From assembly GCA_022316685.1 (NCBI GenBank), contig JAKJHU010000168.1, forward strand, positions 372,001 to 436,000: a DNA stretch of 64,000 nt, given 5' to 3'. The notes beneath the pieces were generated by a model. That model did no database searches and was not told where the DNA came from. It saw only the letters and a list, made by a program, of their open reading frames with translations. Every line of letters starts with the position of its first letter. The first letter of the stretch is position 1. Both the position numbers and the translations under genes were made by a program. Shown here one piece after another: positions 11,410-23,381 of this stretch. The stretch is from Progne subis subis (lineage: Eukaryota > Chordata > Aves > Passeriformes > Hirundinidae).

Positions 11410-11921
11410 CACAGAGTCATCACAGAATCCAGGGATGGTTTGTGTTGGAAGAGATCTTGAAGCTCATCTCATTCCAGCCCCTGCCATGGGCAGGGACACC
11501 TCCCACTATCCCAGGCTGCTTCAAGCCCCAGTGTCCAACCTGGCCTTGGACATTGCCAGGGATCCAGGGGCAGCCACAGCTTCTCTGGGCACCCTGTGCC
11601 AGGGCCTGCCCACCCTCCCAGGGAACAATTCCTGCCCAATCTCCCATCCAGCCCTGCTCTCTGGCAGTGGAAGCCATTCCCTGTGTCCTGTCCCTCCATC
11701 CCTTGTCCCCAGTCCCTCTGCAGCTCTCCTGGAGCCCCTTTAGGCCCTGGCAGGGGCTCTGAGCTCTCCCTGGAGCCTTCTCCTCTCCAGGTGAGCAGCC
11801 CCAGCTCTCCCAGCCTGGCTCCAGAGCAGAGGGGCTCCAGCCCTGGGGTATCCCCGTGGCCTCCCCTGGACTCACTTGCCTGTGCTGGGGGCCCAGGGCT
11901 GGAGGCAGCTCTGCAGGTGGG
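11410..11921 (-). mobile_element. CR1 LINE fragment, long 5'-truncated copy
   Basis: Antisense CR1 starts at TCACAGAATCCAGGGATGG and extends to GGCTGGAGGCAGCTCTGCAG. It shares long near-identical stretches with the copies at 1301 and 7371 over the block from GGGATCCAGGGGCAGCC to CCCTTTAGGCCCTG. Its ends and flanks differ from theirs, so these are separate insertions of one subfamily rather than a local duplication. Confidence 0.92.
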
Positions 11922-14751
11922 TTCTTCCCTGAGTGGGGCAGAATCCCCCCTCCTCTGCTGCCTGTACTGTGGGATCAGGCCAGCACAGGAGGGTTTCTGT
12001 GTGCATACAGCTGGGGCACGGCCGGTTTCTCAGCCATCAGCACCCCAAGTCCTCCTGCTCAGGGCTTCTCTTGATCCATTCTCTGCCCAGCCTGTTCTTG
12101 TGCTTGGGATTGCCCCCAGCCTTGCCATGGGCACTGCACAGTGCCCGGGATTCACGCTGCAGAGATCAGCACATTTCAGGAGCTGGAGCTCAGGAGCTGT
12201 GACCTGTGTGTCTGCAGGGCTCAAGCTTGCACAGCACGATGCTGCCTAAAAACCAGACTACCCCATGGTTTACCGGAGCTTCCTTGAGGTTGAGCTTGGA
12301 TCCCACTGTATCCTGCTCTACACCTGAAGCAGCCTGTGCAGGGAGAATTGTTGTTTCAGAGGGCAAAGCTTCCCGAAGTGTGGTACTGGCTTGATACCTT
12401 GGCAGTGCTGTTTCGTGAGGAACCTGCTGCCCTGTGCCCCTCTATGGGGCCCGGGGAGCTGCAGGGCCATGCTCCACTGCCAGGGGATGTGGCAGCTCTC
12501 ACTCTCCTGCCCAGGGTCCAGCCAGCACCTATGGCCCTGCACCACTGCTCACCCGTGCAGCCAGTGCAACTCTTCAGCTTGGCCTGAGCTCTGCTGTGAA
12601 CCCGTCCTGGTGGGACCTTCCTGTCCCCTTTCTCAATCTCTCCATGGATGGGCGTTTCTATTGAGCAAGGAGACACCTGGGTGAGGAGCAAAGAAGGCTC
12701 TCGGGTCACTGCTGGCCATCAAAGCCCACGCCAGTGGCAAAGGGTCACTGTGCTTTGCAGTCACCATCAGGCACGTGCAGGGTGATGGGGACACAGACGG
12801 GACAATGTCATGGTCACCGCAGGGAAAGGCAGCAGGGAAATGCCCTTGTGAGAAAGCAGGGAGGTTCTTGGTGTCAGTGTCCTCCTCTCCAGCACCAAAT
12901 AAATTCTGGAAACGTGTCCCAGAGAAATGCACCCCTGAGTTGGGGTGGTTTGGGTGTCTGGAGCCTGTGGTGGCTTTGGGATTTTATAACGCTCATCTAC
13001 ACGCTGGATGATGGAAGGCTTGTAACTCCCAGATGGGAGCTCTCAAGGGAATTCCATCTTGCTACCAGCAATGGGCTCCAGGGAAAAGCCAGGCAGCTCA
13101 GACCCCTTCTCCAGGGGGAATTTTTCTCCTGCTTCACGCATGGTGGCCAGGAGTCTGATGCAGCTGAGCCTGTTCTACCTTGGCATTTTCCCAAAGCAAG
13201 ATCATGCCATGGTATTCCTTCTCCTCCACCCTGATGGATGGTGGCTGGGCCACTGGAGGACCTGCAGGATTATGTCACCCTCTGTGGTGGCTCCCGCTGT
13301 GTGGTGGCTGCGGTGGCCCCACGTCACCCTCGGTGCAGGCCCTGCTAATATTTGCTTTATGACACATCTCTGATAGTGCTTGGTGTGTGCTCAGCCAGTC
13401 CCTAGAACTCAGCAGCGCCGGCAGGACGTCAGACCAACAATAACAAAAATAAATCACTCCACACTTTCCGTCGGGTGTGTATTTAGTGGTTGCTGTGCAC
13501 GAGCCCCCAGGAGAACCCGATGTGTTTCTTGGGGCCAGCCCTGCCCCTCCCAGTGCTGCTGCACACCCCAGGGCTCGGTCACGCCGGGCTGCAGAGCCCA
13601 GGTCACCCCTCCGGCTGCCTGTCAGCGTCTCTGTAAATCGTGCAGCTCCCCGTGCCCTCGCCCAGCGTGGGCTTGAACTTTCCTTGGAACACAGGGAATG
13701 AGCAGAGCCCACCCAGAAGGTCTGCGTGAGGGAAAGGGGGGAGGCCCAGGGATGCCCCCTGTGTGGTGCTCCCCCTCCAAGCTCAAACACTGGCTCTCAT
13801 TTACACTCAGGAGCTATGTCCCTTCTGCCTCCCCAGCCTCCTCCCAGATAGAATTTTAAACACTCCAACCTCAGCAGCCACCTTTCAGCTCCAAAGTTTT
13901 CTGAAGAAATACGGTGGGGTCATTCTTCCTGCTATCCTTTCCTGCACACACTGTCTCCAGCCTGTGTTCCATGGCAGCTCATGGCAGGACCTGCTGCTCA
14001 GCTTAAAAACCTCAGCCCTAGCAGTTTCCTTGTCCCTGGGCCAGCTGCCCATGCCACAGACACAGGTTCCAGGGCCCATCTCCTCCTGGAGGGTGCTCTC
14101 TGGTTTGCAGCATCCTTGGGCATGGAGGCAGGTGCAGTGTAAATGGACGAGGGAAGAGATACCTTCACTCCTCTTACACTCACCTAAGCAAAATCCCTGT
14201 TCCCAGGGTGCCAGCCTGGTGCTTTTTTAAAGGATCTGGTGGCGTATTTTTTTTTTTTTTTTTTTTTTCCAGTATAGCTGGGCATGGTGGGAGGTCATAG
14301 AACCCCCTTGAAATACAGAAACCTCTGTGCCCTAGATCTTCTGTTGCTTTGGGATACATGGATGGGGAAGTCTGGGAGAAGAGGTAAGACATGGCCATTT
14401 CTGTGGGCAGCACCTCTATTGAGAAAGGCTCTGGCCTTTCCTAGGGGAGAGCTTGTCTGTGGTAGTGCTTGGGCTGCAGGGATTGAGCCTTTCCAAATGG
14501 TGATAGGGGTTTCTCTATTATTAAGGTCTGGTGTGTTTTTTCCTCCAGTAGGATACAGACAAAATTGTTCTTTAGTTTCTCTCCCACGCATGGGACAAGT
14601 CCCAGTGCTCACACCAACTCCCTACCCTATTTCTTCTTGGCTAAAGCCCTTATTTCCAGCTCTTGGTATGGCATGTCCAATATCCAGTTGTTTGGCTCAT
14701 GGTGTCATGTCATGATTTCTGATAAAGTAATCTCCAGGTGGCTATGTGTCC
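11922..14751. other. Single-copy DNA, no gene recognised
   Basis: GC-rich DNA with a mildly CpG-enriched patch near 13400-13640 and a 22-base T run at 14247-14268. A 171-codon minus-strand open frame (13275-13790) coincides with the CpG-enriched patch but shows no recognisable domain. Confidence 0.45.
14247..14268. repeat. Poly-T homopolymer, 22 bp
   Basis: An uninterrupted T run that is not attached to any recognised transposon body. Confidence 0.9.
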
Positions 14752-15270
14752 TGGCACACCTGGCTGTGATGTTCATGGCACATGGATCTGTGATCCCCAT
14801 GGCACACCTGGCTGTGATCCCCATGGCACCTGGGGCTGTGATCCCATGGCACATGGAGCTGTGATCCCATGGCACACATGGGGCTGTGATCCCATGGCAC
14901 AGGTGGGGCTGTGATCCCCATGGCACATGGAGCTGTGATCCCATGGCACAGGTGGGGCTGTGATCCCCATGGCACATGGGGCTGTGATCCCATGGCACAT
15001 GGAGCTGTGATCCCCATGGCACATGGAGCTGTGATCCCCGTGGCACGCATGGAGCTGTGATCCCCGTGGCACACATGGGGCTGTGATCCCATGACACATG
15101 GGGCTGTGATCCCCGTGGCACACATGGGGCTGTGATCTCCATGGAACACATGGAGCTGTGATCCCCATGGCACAGGTGGGGCTGTGATCCCATGGCACAT
15201 GGGGCTGTGATCCCCATGGCACAGATGGGGCTGTGATCCCATGGCACATGGGGCTGTGATCCCCATGGCA

Positions 15271-15489
15271 CAGATGGGGCTGTGATCCCATGGCACATGG
15301 AACTGTGATCCCCATGGCACATGGAGCTGTGATCCCTATGGCACAGATGGGGCTGTGATCCCATGGCACATGGAACTGTGATCCCCATGGCACATGGAGC
15401 TGTGATCCCTATGGCACAGATGGGGCTGTGATCCCATGGCACATGGAACTGTGATCCCCATGGCACATGGAGCTGTGATCCCTATGGCA
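15271..15489. repeat. 73 bp higher-order repeat, three copies
   Basis: The string CAGATGGGGCTGTGATCCCA recurs at 15271, 15344 and 15417, exactly 73 bp apart, with nearly identical sequence between. Each copy is three basic units in a fixed order: a CAGATGGGG variant, a GGAACTG variant and a GGAGCTG variant. This marks a recent local expansion. Confidence 0.88.
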
Positions 15490-15770
15490 CATGGAGCTGT
15501 GATCCCATGGCACATGTGGAGCTGTGATCCCATGGCACACGTGGAGCTGTGATCCCATGGCACATGGAGCTGTGATCCCTATGGTACATGGAACTGTGAT
15601 CCCCATGGCACATGGAGCTGTGATCCCTATGGCACATGGAGCTGTGATCCCATGGCACATGTGGAGCTGTGATCCCATGGCACACGTGGAGCTGTGATCC
15701 CATGGCACATGGAGCTGTGATCCCTATGGTACATGGAACTGTGATCCCCATGGCACAGGTGGGGTTGTGA
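15481..15770. repeat. 145 bp higher-order tandem duplication
   Basis: The block that starts at CCTATGGCACATGGAGC (15481) is repeated from 15626. The diagnostic variants ATGTGG, ACGTGG and ATGGTACATGG occur in the same order and at the same offset of 145 bp. It spans about six basic units and is close to two 73 bp periods. Confidence 0.88.
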
Positions 15771-16030
15771 TGCCATGGCACATGGAGCTGTGATCCCCAT
15801 GGCACACACGGGGCTGTGATCCCATGGCACGTGGGGCTATGATCCCATGGCACAGGTGGGGCTGTGATCCCGTGGCACATGGAGCTGTGATCCCTATGGC
15901 ACATGGAGCTGTGATCCCATGGCACAGGTGGCGTTGTGATCCCATGGCACATGGAGCTGTGATCCCATGGCACATGGAGCTGTGATCCCATGGCACAGCT
16001 GTCTGTGGCACATGTTGGGCTGTGATCTCC

Positions 16031-17187
16031 AGCCACCCCACCTCACTTGTCCTTCTTGCCCAGAGATCAGGGTGTTGCTCTGGGCTTGAGCTCTGCTGTT
16101 TCCACTCCTCTGAGCTGCTGGGATCTGGAGGAGGCTGCAAAGGCCTTTTTGCTCTCCATCCCTCTCCTGTTTTCCCTTCTGGGGCTGAGGAGGGGGCAGC
16201 CCCAGCCCTGACAGTGCTCTCAAGCTGTTGTTGGTACCTGTGCTCATGCCCAGTGCTGCCTGAAGACAGGACAGATCACTTTGTGGTTTCCAGGTGGGTG
16301 TGGATGGACCCCTGTGTGTCCAGAGGAAATTCCCACCAGCTCTCTGCCAGGCAGCTGCAGCAGAGGGTGGGCAAAACAAACCAATGGCTTGGGTTCTGGG
16401 CTCTGGCTCCTTTCTGCATACTGGTGCCCAAGTGGGCAGGCACTGGTGGAGCTGGGCACAGGCACATCCCTGGTGCTTGCAGGGCAGACCAGGGCTCAGC
16501 CACGCTCTGCTTCGCCCCACTATGGCCCCCAAACATCACATGACTGCCCACCCAAGCCTGGGAGAGCACTGAGGGTTTGGAACAGCCTGGGAGGGGATGG
16601 CCTTGGGGTGTGGGGAGGCTGAAGCCCACAGCCCCGGTGTGTGTGGGGGGAGGCAGCACAGTGATGCCTGCAGCAGACATGGCCAGCTCAGGACAGCTCT
16701 GCTGGTGGGCTGGGCAGCCCTTGGCTGCTGAGGGCTGCAGAGCTGTCTCCACACTCCCACGCCAAGCCCGTGGCAGCTGCCTGGCTGTCCTCGTGTCCAG
16801 CCTCAAGCTGCTGCACTCTTTGCTGGGGTGGAGCAATGCTGGGGCATGAATAATCATCTAAACCAAATCAGGTTTGGCTCTTCTGCCTGCAGGGAGTCTC
16901 TGGGCTGATCTTACTCTGCCCTCTGCAAAGTTGTTTTTTTTTTTTTCCACTAGGACACCCCTCAGGAAGGAATGCAGGAGTGGTTTGCACCATTTTAAGC
17001 TCAGTATGGTGTTAGGACCAGGTTTAATGCAAAACTTTTGAGGATGCTTTACCCACTATGCCACCAGCTGTTCTTTTGAATCAAAACCTTTGTCCCACTG
17101 CTGAACCTTCTTTACAGTGGACATTGTAACCTGCCTTCCTTGACCTCCTATGGGACCTTGCTGTAAGATCTTGCTTTTAGGTACACT
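16031..17187. other. Single-copy DNA, no gene recognised
   Basis: GC-rich DNA. Multiple overlapping open frames (up to 193 codons, minus strand) share no recognisable domain. A short T run lies near 16931-16946. Confidence 0.5.
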
Positions 17188-17468
17188 GGCAGGACAAGGG
17201 GGAATGGCTTTAAGCTGAAGCAGGAGCGATTTAGACCAGATGTTAGGAGTAAATTTATCCTTGAGAGGGTGAGTGTGAGGGGGCCCTGGCACAGGGTGCC
17301 CAGAGCAGCTGTGGCTGCCCCTGGATCCCTGGAAGTGTCCAAGGCCAGGTTGAACACTGGGGCTTGGAGCAGCCTGGGGTAGTGGAAGGTGTCCCTGCCC
17401 TGGCAGGAGGTGGAATGGGATGAGCTTTAAGATCCCTTCCAACCCAAACCATCCTGGGATTCTATGAT
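17188..17468 (+). mobile_element. CR1 LINE fragment, 5'-truncated
   Basis: Sense CR1 begins at CAGGACAAGGGGGAATGGC. It runs through TTAGACCAGATGTTAGGAG and GGTGCCCAGAGCAGCTGTGG and ends at CTGGGATTCTATGATC, an almost perfect CR1 terminus. About 280 bp are present. Confidence 0.93.
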
Positions 17469-20400
17469 CTCCTGAGGGTCAGAGCAGAGAGTGGCAGTGG
17501 ACAGGGCCCGTTCCCCTGGGCATTTCAGGGCAGTTGTTTGCTCATGGGCAGCTGCCAGACAGGTGGGAACATCACCCTGAGAGTCAGCTCAAGGACAGCA
17601 AATGAACCCTAAGGAGGATTTGCTTGTGGGAACATCTTGCTCTGAGGTCAAGGCAGAGGTTTCCCCAGGAGCCCAGTGAATGAGGAGGTGGCTGTGTCCT
17701 CCAAAGCCTCCAAGAGCCCCCTGAAGTCACCTTTGAAAGTGGCTGGTCCTTGCTTTCTTTGGGCCTGCTGTCCACACCAATGATGTGTTTTCAAGCATCT
17801 CCTGCTCTCGGCAGCTCAGCCTGGATCATGCCATGGCCTGGCCTTACCCTGCTGCTTTCATGGATCATCCGACTTTGCTCCAAGGCCTTGGCAGGGTGGG
17901 CAGAGGCTTTTCCCCAGTAGCTCGTGGAAGCCAATGTCAAGGTTTCTCTTGGCATCGGTGCATTTCAGGAAAGAACTGTAATTGCTGTTCAGTGCTGTAA
18001 ACCTCATCTCTCTGCTCCCAAGCCCGAGCCTGCCTGCCTTGGACTGGGAATGCCATGGAGCAGAAGAACATCTGCATGTCCCGTTTGCTGCAGGGCTGCT
18101 CCTGAGCACTGCAGTCAGATATCATTAAACCAGCACAGTCCCAGCCTGCCAGCTGCAAGGCTGCTTGGCTTTGGAAGCAGTCTGTGCCCTGGGACCTGGC
18201 AGTGCAGCTGCACTGAGTGGGTCCTTCCCCTCTGGAGCGGGCAGAGCTGATGCCGAGGGTCAGGAGGCTGGGCAGCCCCAGCCACAGAGGGCTGGTGCAC
18301 TGGAGAAATGTGGTTGTGCACAAGGGGCAGCATCAGGCAAAAGATCTTCATGTGGTAGGAAAAGCAGCCCCTGCCTGGCAGAGAGCATTATCCCAAGATC
18401 CAGCAGTCTCTGAGGTGTCCCTGAAGCCAACCCTGCTTGGCAGGATCTGCGTGGATTGTGCTGAATGGGTCCTGCCATTGTAGGAGATCTGGCCTTCAGC
18501 TGTGCACTGCTCAGCTCTGGAGCCTCTGGCTCCATCCCCAAATCATGGGCTGATTCCCAGAGTGACTCTGCGCTCACCTCTGTGGACCTGTGCGGTAGCT
18601 CCAGGCCTGATCCTGCCCCTGGCTGTGGCTTGGTGTCCCAGCATGACCTCAGCGATGCCCCATCCCACCCACTCACTCATCCGGACTCCTGCTTGAACTT
18701 GGCCGTGACCTGCAAGTTTTCCCTGCTTCCCACGGGGAAGTGGCAGTCCTGTCCTGGAATCCTCCCAATCCCTGGCCCTTGCTGCACCCCAACACTTCTC
18801 ACTGAGGCTTGCAAGCAAGATGGAAGAGCTGCCTGGGGCTGGCAGCTGCCTTGTCATCATCTGCTTCAAGAGAAAGCTGTGAAACCACAGGGATCACCTT
18901 CAAAACACTTCCAGATTCTCCAGTGTCATGGGAGAGAAGATTCTCACGCTGGGCTGTCACAAGCCCTGGCCACCTGGAAAAGATGTCACAGGTTTGCTGT
19001 GGTCTCATCGCTGCCCACAGCTGTGCTGCACACCGAGCTTGGACACAGCTAACCAGACAACAGTGCTGAGGGGCAGCTGGGGCAGGGAATTCTCCATGTC
19101 AGACACGATGCCAGCTCCTCCAGGTGCAAGAGAGAGTCAGGCCACCAAGGGAAACAAGCACCTAAAGGCTGCATGGAACTACATGGATGGCCCCATGATA
19201 TCTGCTGCCTACTGCATCCTGCTGGCCTCCTCAGACACGACCTGCTCTTGCCTCTCGCCTTGGAAGGGAGCAGGAACGCTACTGGAGGGGCGTGGGTGAT
19301 CCTGCTGGAGCAGATCCGGAGTATTCTGGCTGCTCAAGGCTTTGCAGGTGACAGAACATCCCAGGGAGCACAGCCAGTGCACAGGAGGTAGGATCTGCAG
19401 ATCCCACCTGAGCCCTCAGGGCCGCTCCTCTTTGGCCAAGAGCTTGGGAACATGAAGCAAAGAGCTGCGGGTCCAAAGGAAAGCAAACAGTGCCAAACTC
19501 ACTGTGACTTTATGGGAAGGAGCCTGTCCTTGCTGGGGAGCACAGGGACAGGCAGGGTGCCCAGGGCCCCCCACTGTCACCCTGCAGAAGGTGCTGCTCT
19601 TGCACTACAGGGCTCTCTCTTGGCTGTCTGTGGTGTGTGGAGAGGAAGATTTTGTTCCCCATTGTGATGAAGGACCAGACCACCCTGCTCCCCTCCCCCC
19701 TGCCTGGGCTAGAGGGAGCTGGTCTGTCCTCCATGGCCACTCCAGCGCTCTTGGAGCAGCAGTCCTGAGCGTGCACACCCAGGGCAGGCTGGTATCTGCT
19801 CTGCTTTAAAAAGAACCCTTGTACAGCTCTCTTCCCACTTTCCTTGGGAGAGGAATTTGTTACTGATGTGTCTCATTAAAAAAACTCATGTGAAATGAGT
19901 TGGTTGGGTTTTTTTTTGCTCCCTGTCACGTCTATGATTGTGGCAGTGACAAGCAGGAGGGTTTGATTCCCTCAGAGCAGATCTTCCCCATGGCACAAGT
20001 GCTGATCAAGGAGCAGGGAGGAAATCAGTCACTGGAGCTTTACCTCCATAGGAAGAAATCCATGAATTTGTGCCTCTGGTGTGACAACAGAACCCCCAAA
20101 CCTCCAGAGACACCCTTGTGCTCTGCCACACGCGCTGTAGGGAGGCTGCACTTGCACATATGTCCAGGTCACTGATCTGCTCAGAGAGTGTCATTATCTG
20201 TGTGCTGGTTCACGTGTGTGCACACGCTTGCTTTTACACTAGAAACATGGCTTTTTGCCTCTTTTTTTTCTTTGCTTGTTTTTCCTCTTCAATAACTGAA
20301 AAAGACCCAGAAGATTTGTTTTGTTTTCTTTCTAAGTTTAAAGAATGAAAAGTCTCTTTATTCCTAAAATTATGTGTTCATTATGTGTTTAAGATCCAAA

Positions 20401-21892
20401 AGAACAGGGTTTCCCTCTTACTCAGTGTCTCATTCCAGTTGGGATGTTGCATCTTAGGAGTCTCTGTAGTTTTTAAGTGCTCCCATTGCCCAGGATTAAG
20501 CCAGGAGTGAAGACGGAGGTGGTTAAAAGACATCTCTCCTGTGGGAAAGTTTTCAGCAGATGGGTTGTCCTTCAGCCAGGCAGGGTCTCTCACACTCCTG
20601 TATGTTTCCTGGTCCAGGGCTTTTGCCAGAGACCTGGAAAGTGGTGGGTTCTGCTTTCCAAAAGCACAGGAGAGCAGTTTCTCCCTTCAGCTGCTCTGCT
20701 GCTGCAGGACACAGCGAGCCTGTGGCAGCAATCCTGGTGTGCTCCGACCCGGCGTGGGGCTGGACCCTTGGGGTCGCTGCCATCCTCAGCCAGCTGAGCA
20801 AGGTTTACACCAGTTTGTTGGGTGTTCTCAGGACCAGGAAGCTTTACCTGAGGGGAGGTCGACTTTAGGCCACCTGTGCTCATCCAAAGGTTTCTGGGAG
20901 CAGCAGGTAGAGGTGTCTTTCACTTGGCTGTTGGGCTGACTGCCAGAATCCATCTGAGAGCTTCTCTGTTCACCCTGGGATGTGCTCTCTGGGTGTCTTG
21001 TGGTGCTCCTTGTCTGTGAGGGACGGGGAGCCACTGTCTGGCACAGACCACAGCTCCCAGCTGTGCTCTGTCCAGTCCTGACTGCAGGGGTCCCTTCTGT
21101 ATTTATGGGGTTTTCTGACATTTTCACGCTGGGTTTCATGGCCTTTGGCTGCTGTGCTGGAGGAAGCTCCTGTGAGCTCTTCTCAACACAGCCCAAGCGC
21201 TTTCTGCCTCCTTCACCCAGCCAAGAGCTGGGCATTACCAGACACCTTCATGCAGCAGGAAATGCCTCGCTCTCAGCCCCTCTCAAAAGGGAAGTTACAC
21301 GCCCTTATTCCTTTCTCTGGTGCCTGTCTCTGCAATGTCAGCATGAGGCTCTGTGCTCGAGTCACCCTTTTTGTGGTGGGCCACAAGGTCTGCTCTGGAT
21401 GTAGCTGTTTCACAGCATCCTTTCTGCATCCCTGGGTTGGTTTTGGACTTGGCAAGGCCCTTGGGGCACCCTGACTGTTAACCACTATGTGCATTTGGGC
21501 AGGAGTGGTCTGTGGGCAGGAATGGGTGGCCACCCTGAAGATGCCTTGGCTGCCGTGGTGAGTTACAGCAGCTCAGGCAGGCTGGGATTGTCAGTTCCTA
21601 CATTTCCTTAGAGCTCGGCCCCGTGAGAACCAGATTTTAATTTAGGCACATTACCTGGCCACCCTCAACCTGCTGAACCCTGCAGGGCTGTCACCTCACC
21701 CCTCCCTGCATGTGGTGATGACTCTGCCTGGGCCCTCATTGCTCATGCAGAAGACCTGCTCTGCAATTTGTTTTGTTGCGGTAGCTCTTGCTCTTAATTA
21801 CAGGGAACCTGCAATCAAAGCCAAAGTTCCACAAGCCTTGTTGCTGTTCTTGCCTGTGATAAGCAGCAATGGCAGCAAGGCAGCTTCTGTGT
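17469..21892. other. Single-copy DNA, no gene recognised
   Basis: This is a 4.4 kb stretch without a recognisable repeat body. AT-rich patches occur near 19800-19920 and 20200-20400. Open frames up to 195 codons (18465-19052) overlap others in different frames and show no domain. Confidence 0.5.
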
Positions 21893-22027
21893 CCCATCCC
21901 TGGATGTGTTCAAGCCTAGGCTGGATGGGTTTTGGGACAATGTGGAAGGTGTCTCTGCTCATGGTAGGGGGTAGAATGAGATGAGCTTTAAGGTCCCTTC
22001 CAACCCAAATCAGCCTGTGATTCTGTT
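21893..22027 (+). mobile_element. CR1 LINE 3' fragment
   Basis: Sense CR1 tail with CCATCCCTGGATGTGTTCAA, CTGGATGGGTTTTGGGAC, GGTCCCTTCCAACCCAAATC and the terminus CTGTGATTCTGT. The upstream half of the element is missing. Confidence 0.88.
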
Positions 22028-23074
22028 TCCACTTTCCTTTGCTGGTCAATGAAAAGGGCAGGGAGATCCCTTGTCCTCCAGGCTCTCCTGGATCTGAGTT
22101 GTTGGGACCAGCTGGAAACCAGGCACACACTTTTCCCAGGGTGCTACCACCTACTGCCTTCACAAGGTCCTTCACAGCTGGGTGAGAAGGAAATCTCATT
22201 TCCCTGTTAAAAGGAGCATGCAGACGCCTGAGTGCAGATGCTGCACATCCTGCTGCCGTGTCCTGCAGCTTCCCAAGATTTGGGGTTGGAGTAATTGATG
22301 GGTTTAATTCAGCCTGGAGTTCTCATCCAAATCTCAGCTGCTGGATTGCCCAGTGCTAACCACAATGTGTGGGGATACCCAAAACCATCTTGCTGTGGAG
22401 GTGGGGAACCAAAATTATCCAGACAGCCCAAGTCTGGTGTGTGAAAGCAGTTTGTACTCAGCTGTGCTCTGCTTGCTGCCCCTGAGTGTCAGCCTGCCTT
22501 CCCTTCCTCTGATGGTTCCTTCTGATAGAGGGGGAAATGGGGATGGAAATAATGGGGATGGAAATAATGGCTCGTTACCACTTCTGCACAAACAAAACTT
22601 GACTGCTGGGTAGCTGCAAGATAATGAGCAAAATCTGGTGGTGGTATCGTGTGGGAGCATCTTGCTGTCATAGATAAGGATCTGAGACAGCACCTCCCTG
22701 CCTCTGGTGCTGGGATCTCTTCAGCTCAGCTTGTGAGGTACAAGGCTTATCTCAATAATAAAATTGATAATGATGAGTGTTTTTAAATCCTTCCAGCTTC
22801 AAACACACTCATGGTTTGTAGTACTGTAGCACCTTTCAGCTGAGCCAGCTCCAGGGTGTCAGCAAGGAGGGAGGCAGAGAGTCCTTGTGCCCCTTGGGAG
22901 AGGAGGCAGCTCTGCAGCAGGGTGGGGATGGACTCAGCAAACCCACACAGGTCTGGGGAGGGGATCCTTCTCCTCTTGCCGTGTATGGCTCGAGTATTCC
23001 CCACTGGTGGAGTGGAGTCATTGGATAGAGCAGATGAAATAATTCCAGATTGAAGCAGAAATTATGAGTGCAGC
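22028..23074. other. Single-copy DNA, no gene recognised
   Basis: It contains a small two-copy 15 bp tandem repeat (GGGGATGGAAATAAT) at 22539-22568. Nothing else stands out. Confidence 0.5.
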
Positions 23075-23381
23075 CCTCAGGTACCTAAAGCGGCTCCAAG
23101 AGAACTGGAAAAGGACTTTGTACAAGAGCCTGGAGTCACAGGACAAGGGGGAATGACTTCCCACTGCCAAGGGCAGGGTTAGATGGGAGATTGGGCAGGA
23201 ATTGTTCCCTGGGAGGGTGGGGCAGGCCCTGGCACAGGGTGCCCAGAGAAGCTGTGGCTGCCCCTGGATCCCTGGCAGTGTCCAAGGCCATGAACAACCT
23301 GGTCTAGTAGAAGGTGAGCCTGCAATAGGATTGGAACCAGATGATCATGAAGGTCCCTTTCAATTCACCCCATTCTATGAC
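23075..23381 (+). mobile_element. CR1 LINE fragment, 5'-truncated
   Basis: Sense CR1 begins near GTACCTAAAGCGGCTCC. It contains GTCACAGGACAAGGGGGAAT, GGAATTGTTCCCTGGGAGG and GGGTGCCCAGAGAAGCTG, and ends at CCCATTCTATGAC. The region before the terminus is shortened: the sequence passes directly from AGTGTCCAAGGCCATGAAC to GTCTAGTAGAAGG. Confidence 0.9.

Larger units (their letters stand above)
14752..16030. repeat. Minisatellite, 23-27 bp unit, about 50 copies
   Basis: The array is built from a unit close to GCTGTGATCCCATGGCACAT, with small insertions (CATGTGG, CAGGTGG, CAGATGG) that set unit length between 23 and 27 bp. The two ends are the most diverged. The interior carries higher-order repeats, with a 73 bp period at 15271-15489 and a 145 bp period at 15481-15770. 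Each unit has a CCATGG palindrome. The minus strand of the unit lacks stop codons, which produces overlapping open frames of up to 253 codons in all three minus frames. These are not genes. Confidence 0.95.

Noticed and set aside
14705..15466. 253-codon minus-strand open frame
   Set aside because: It is a reading of the 23-27 bp minisatellite. All three minus frames are open for the same reason, so none is likely to be coding.
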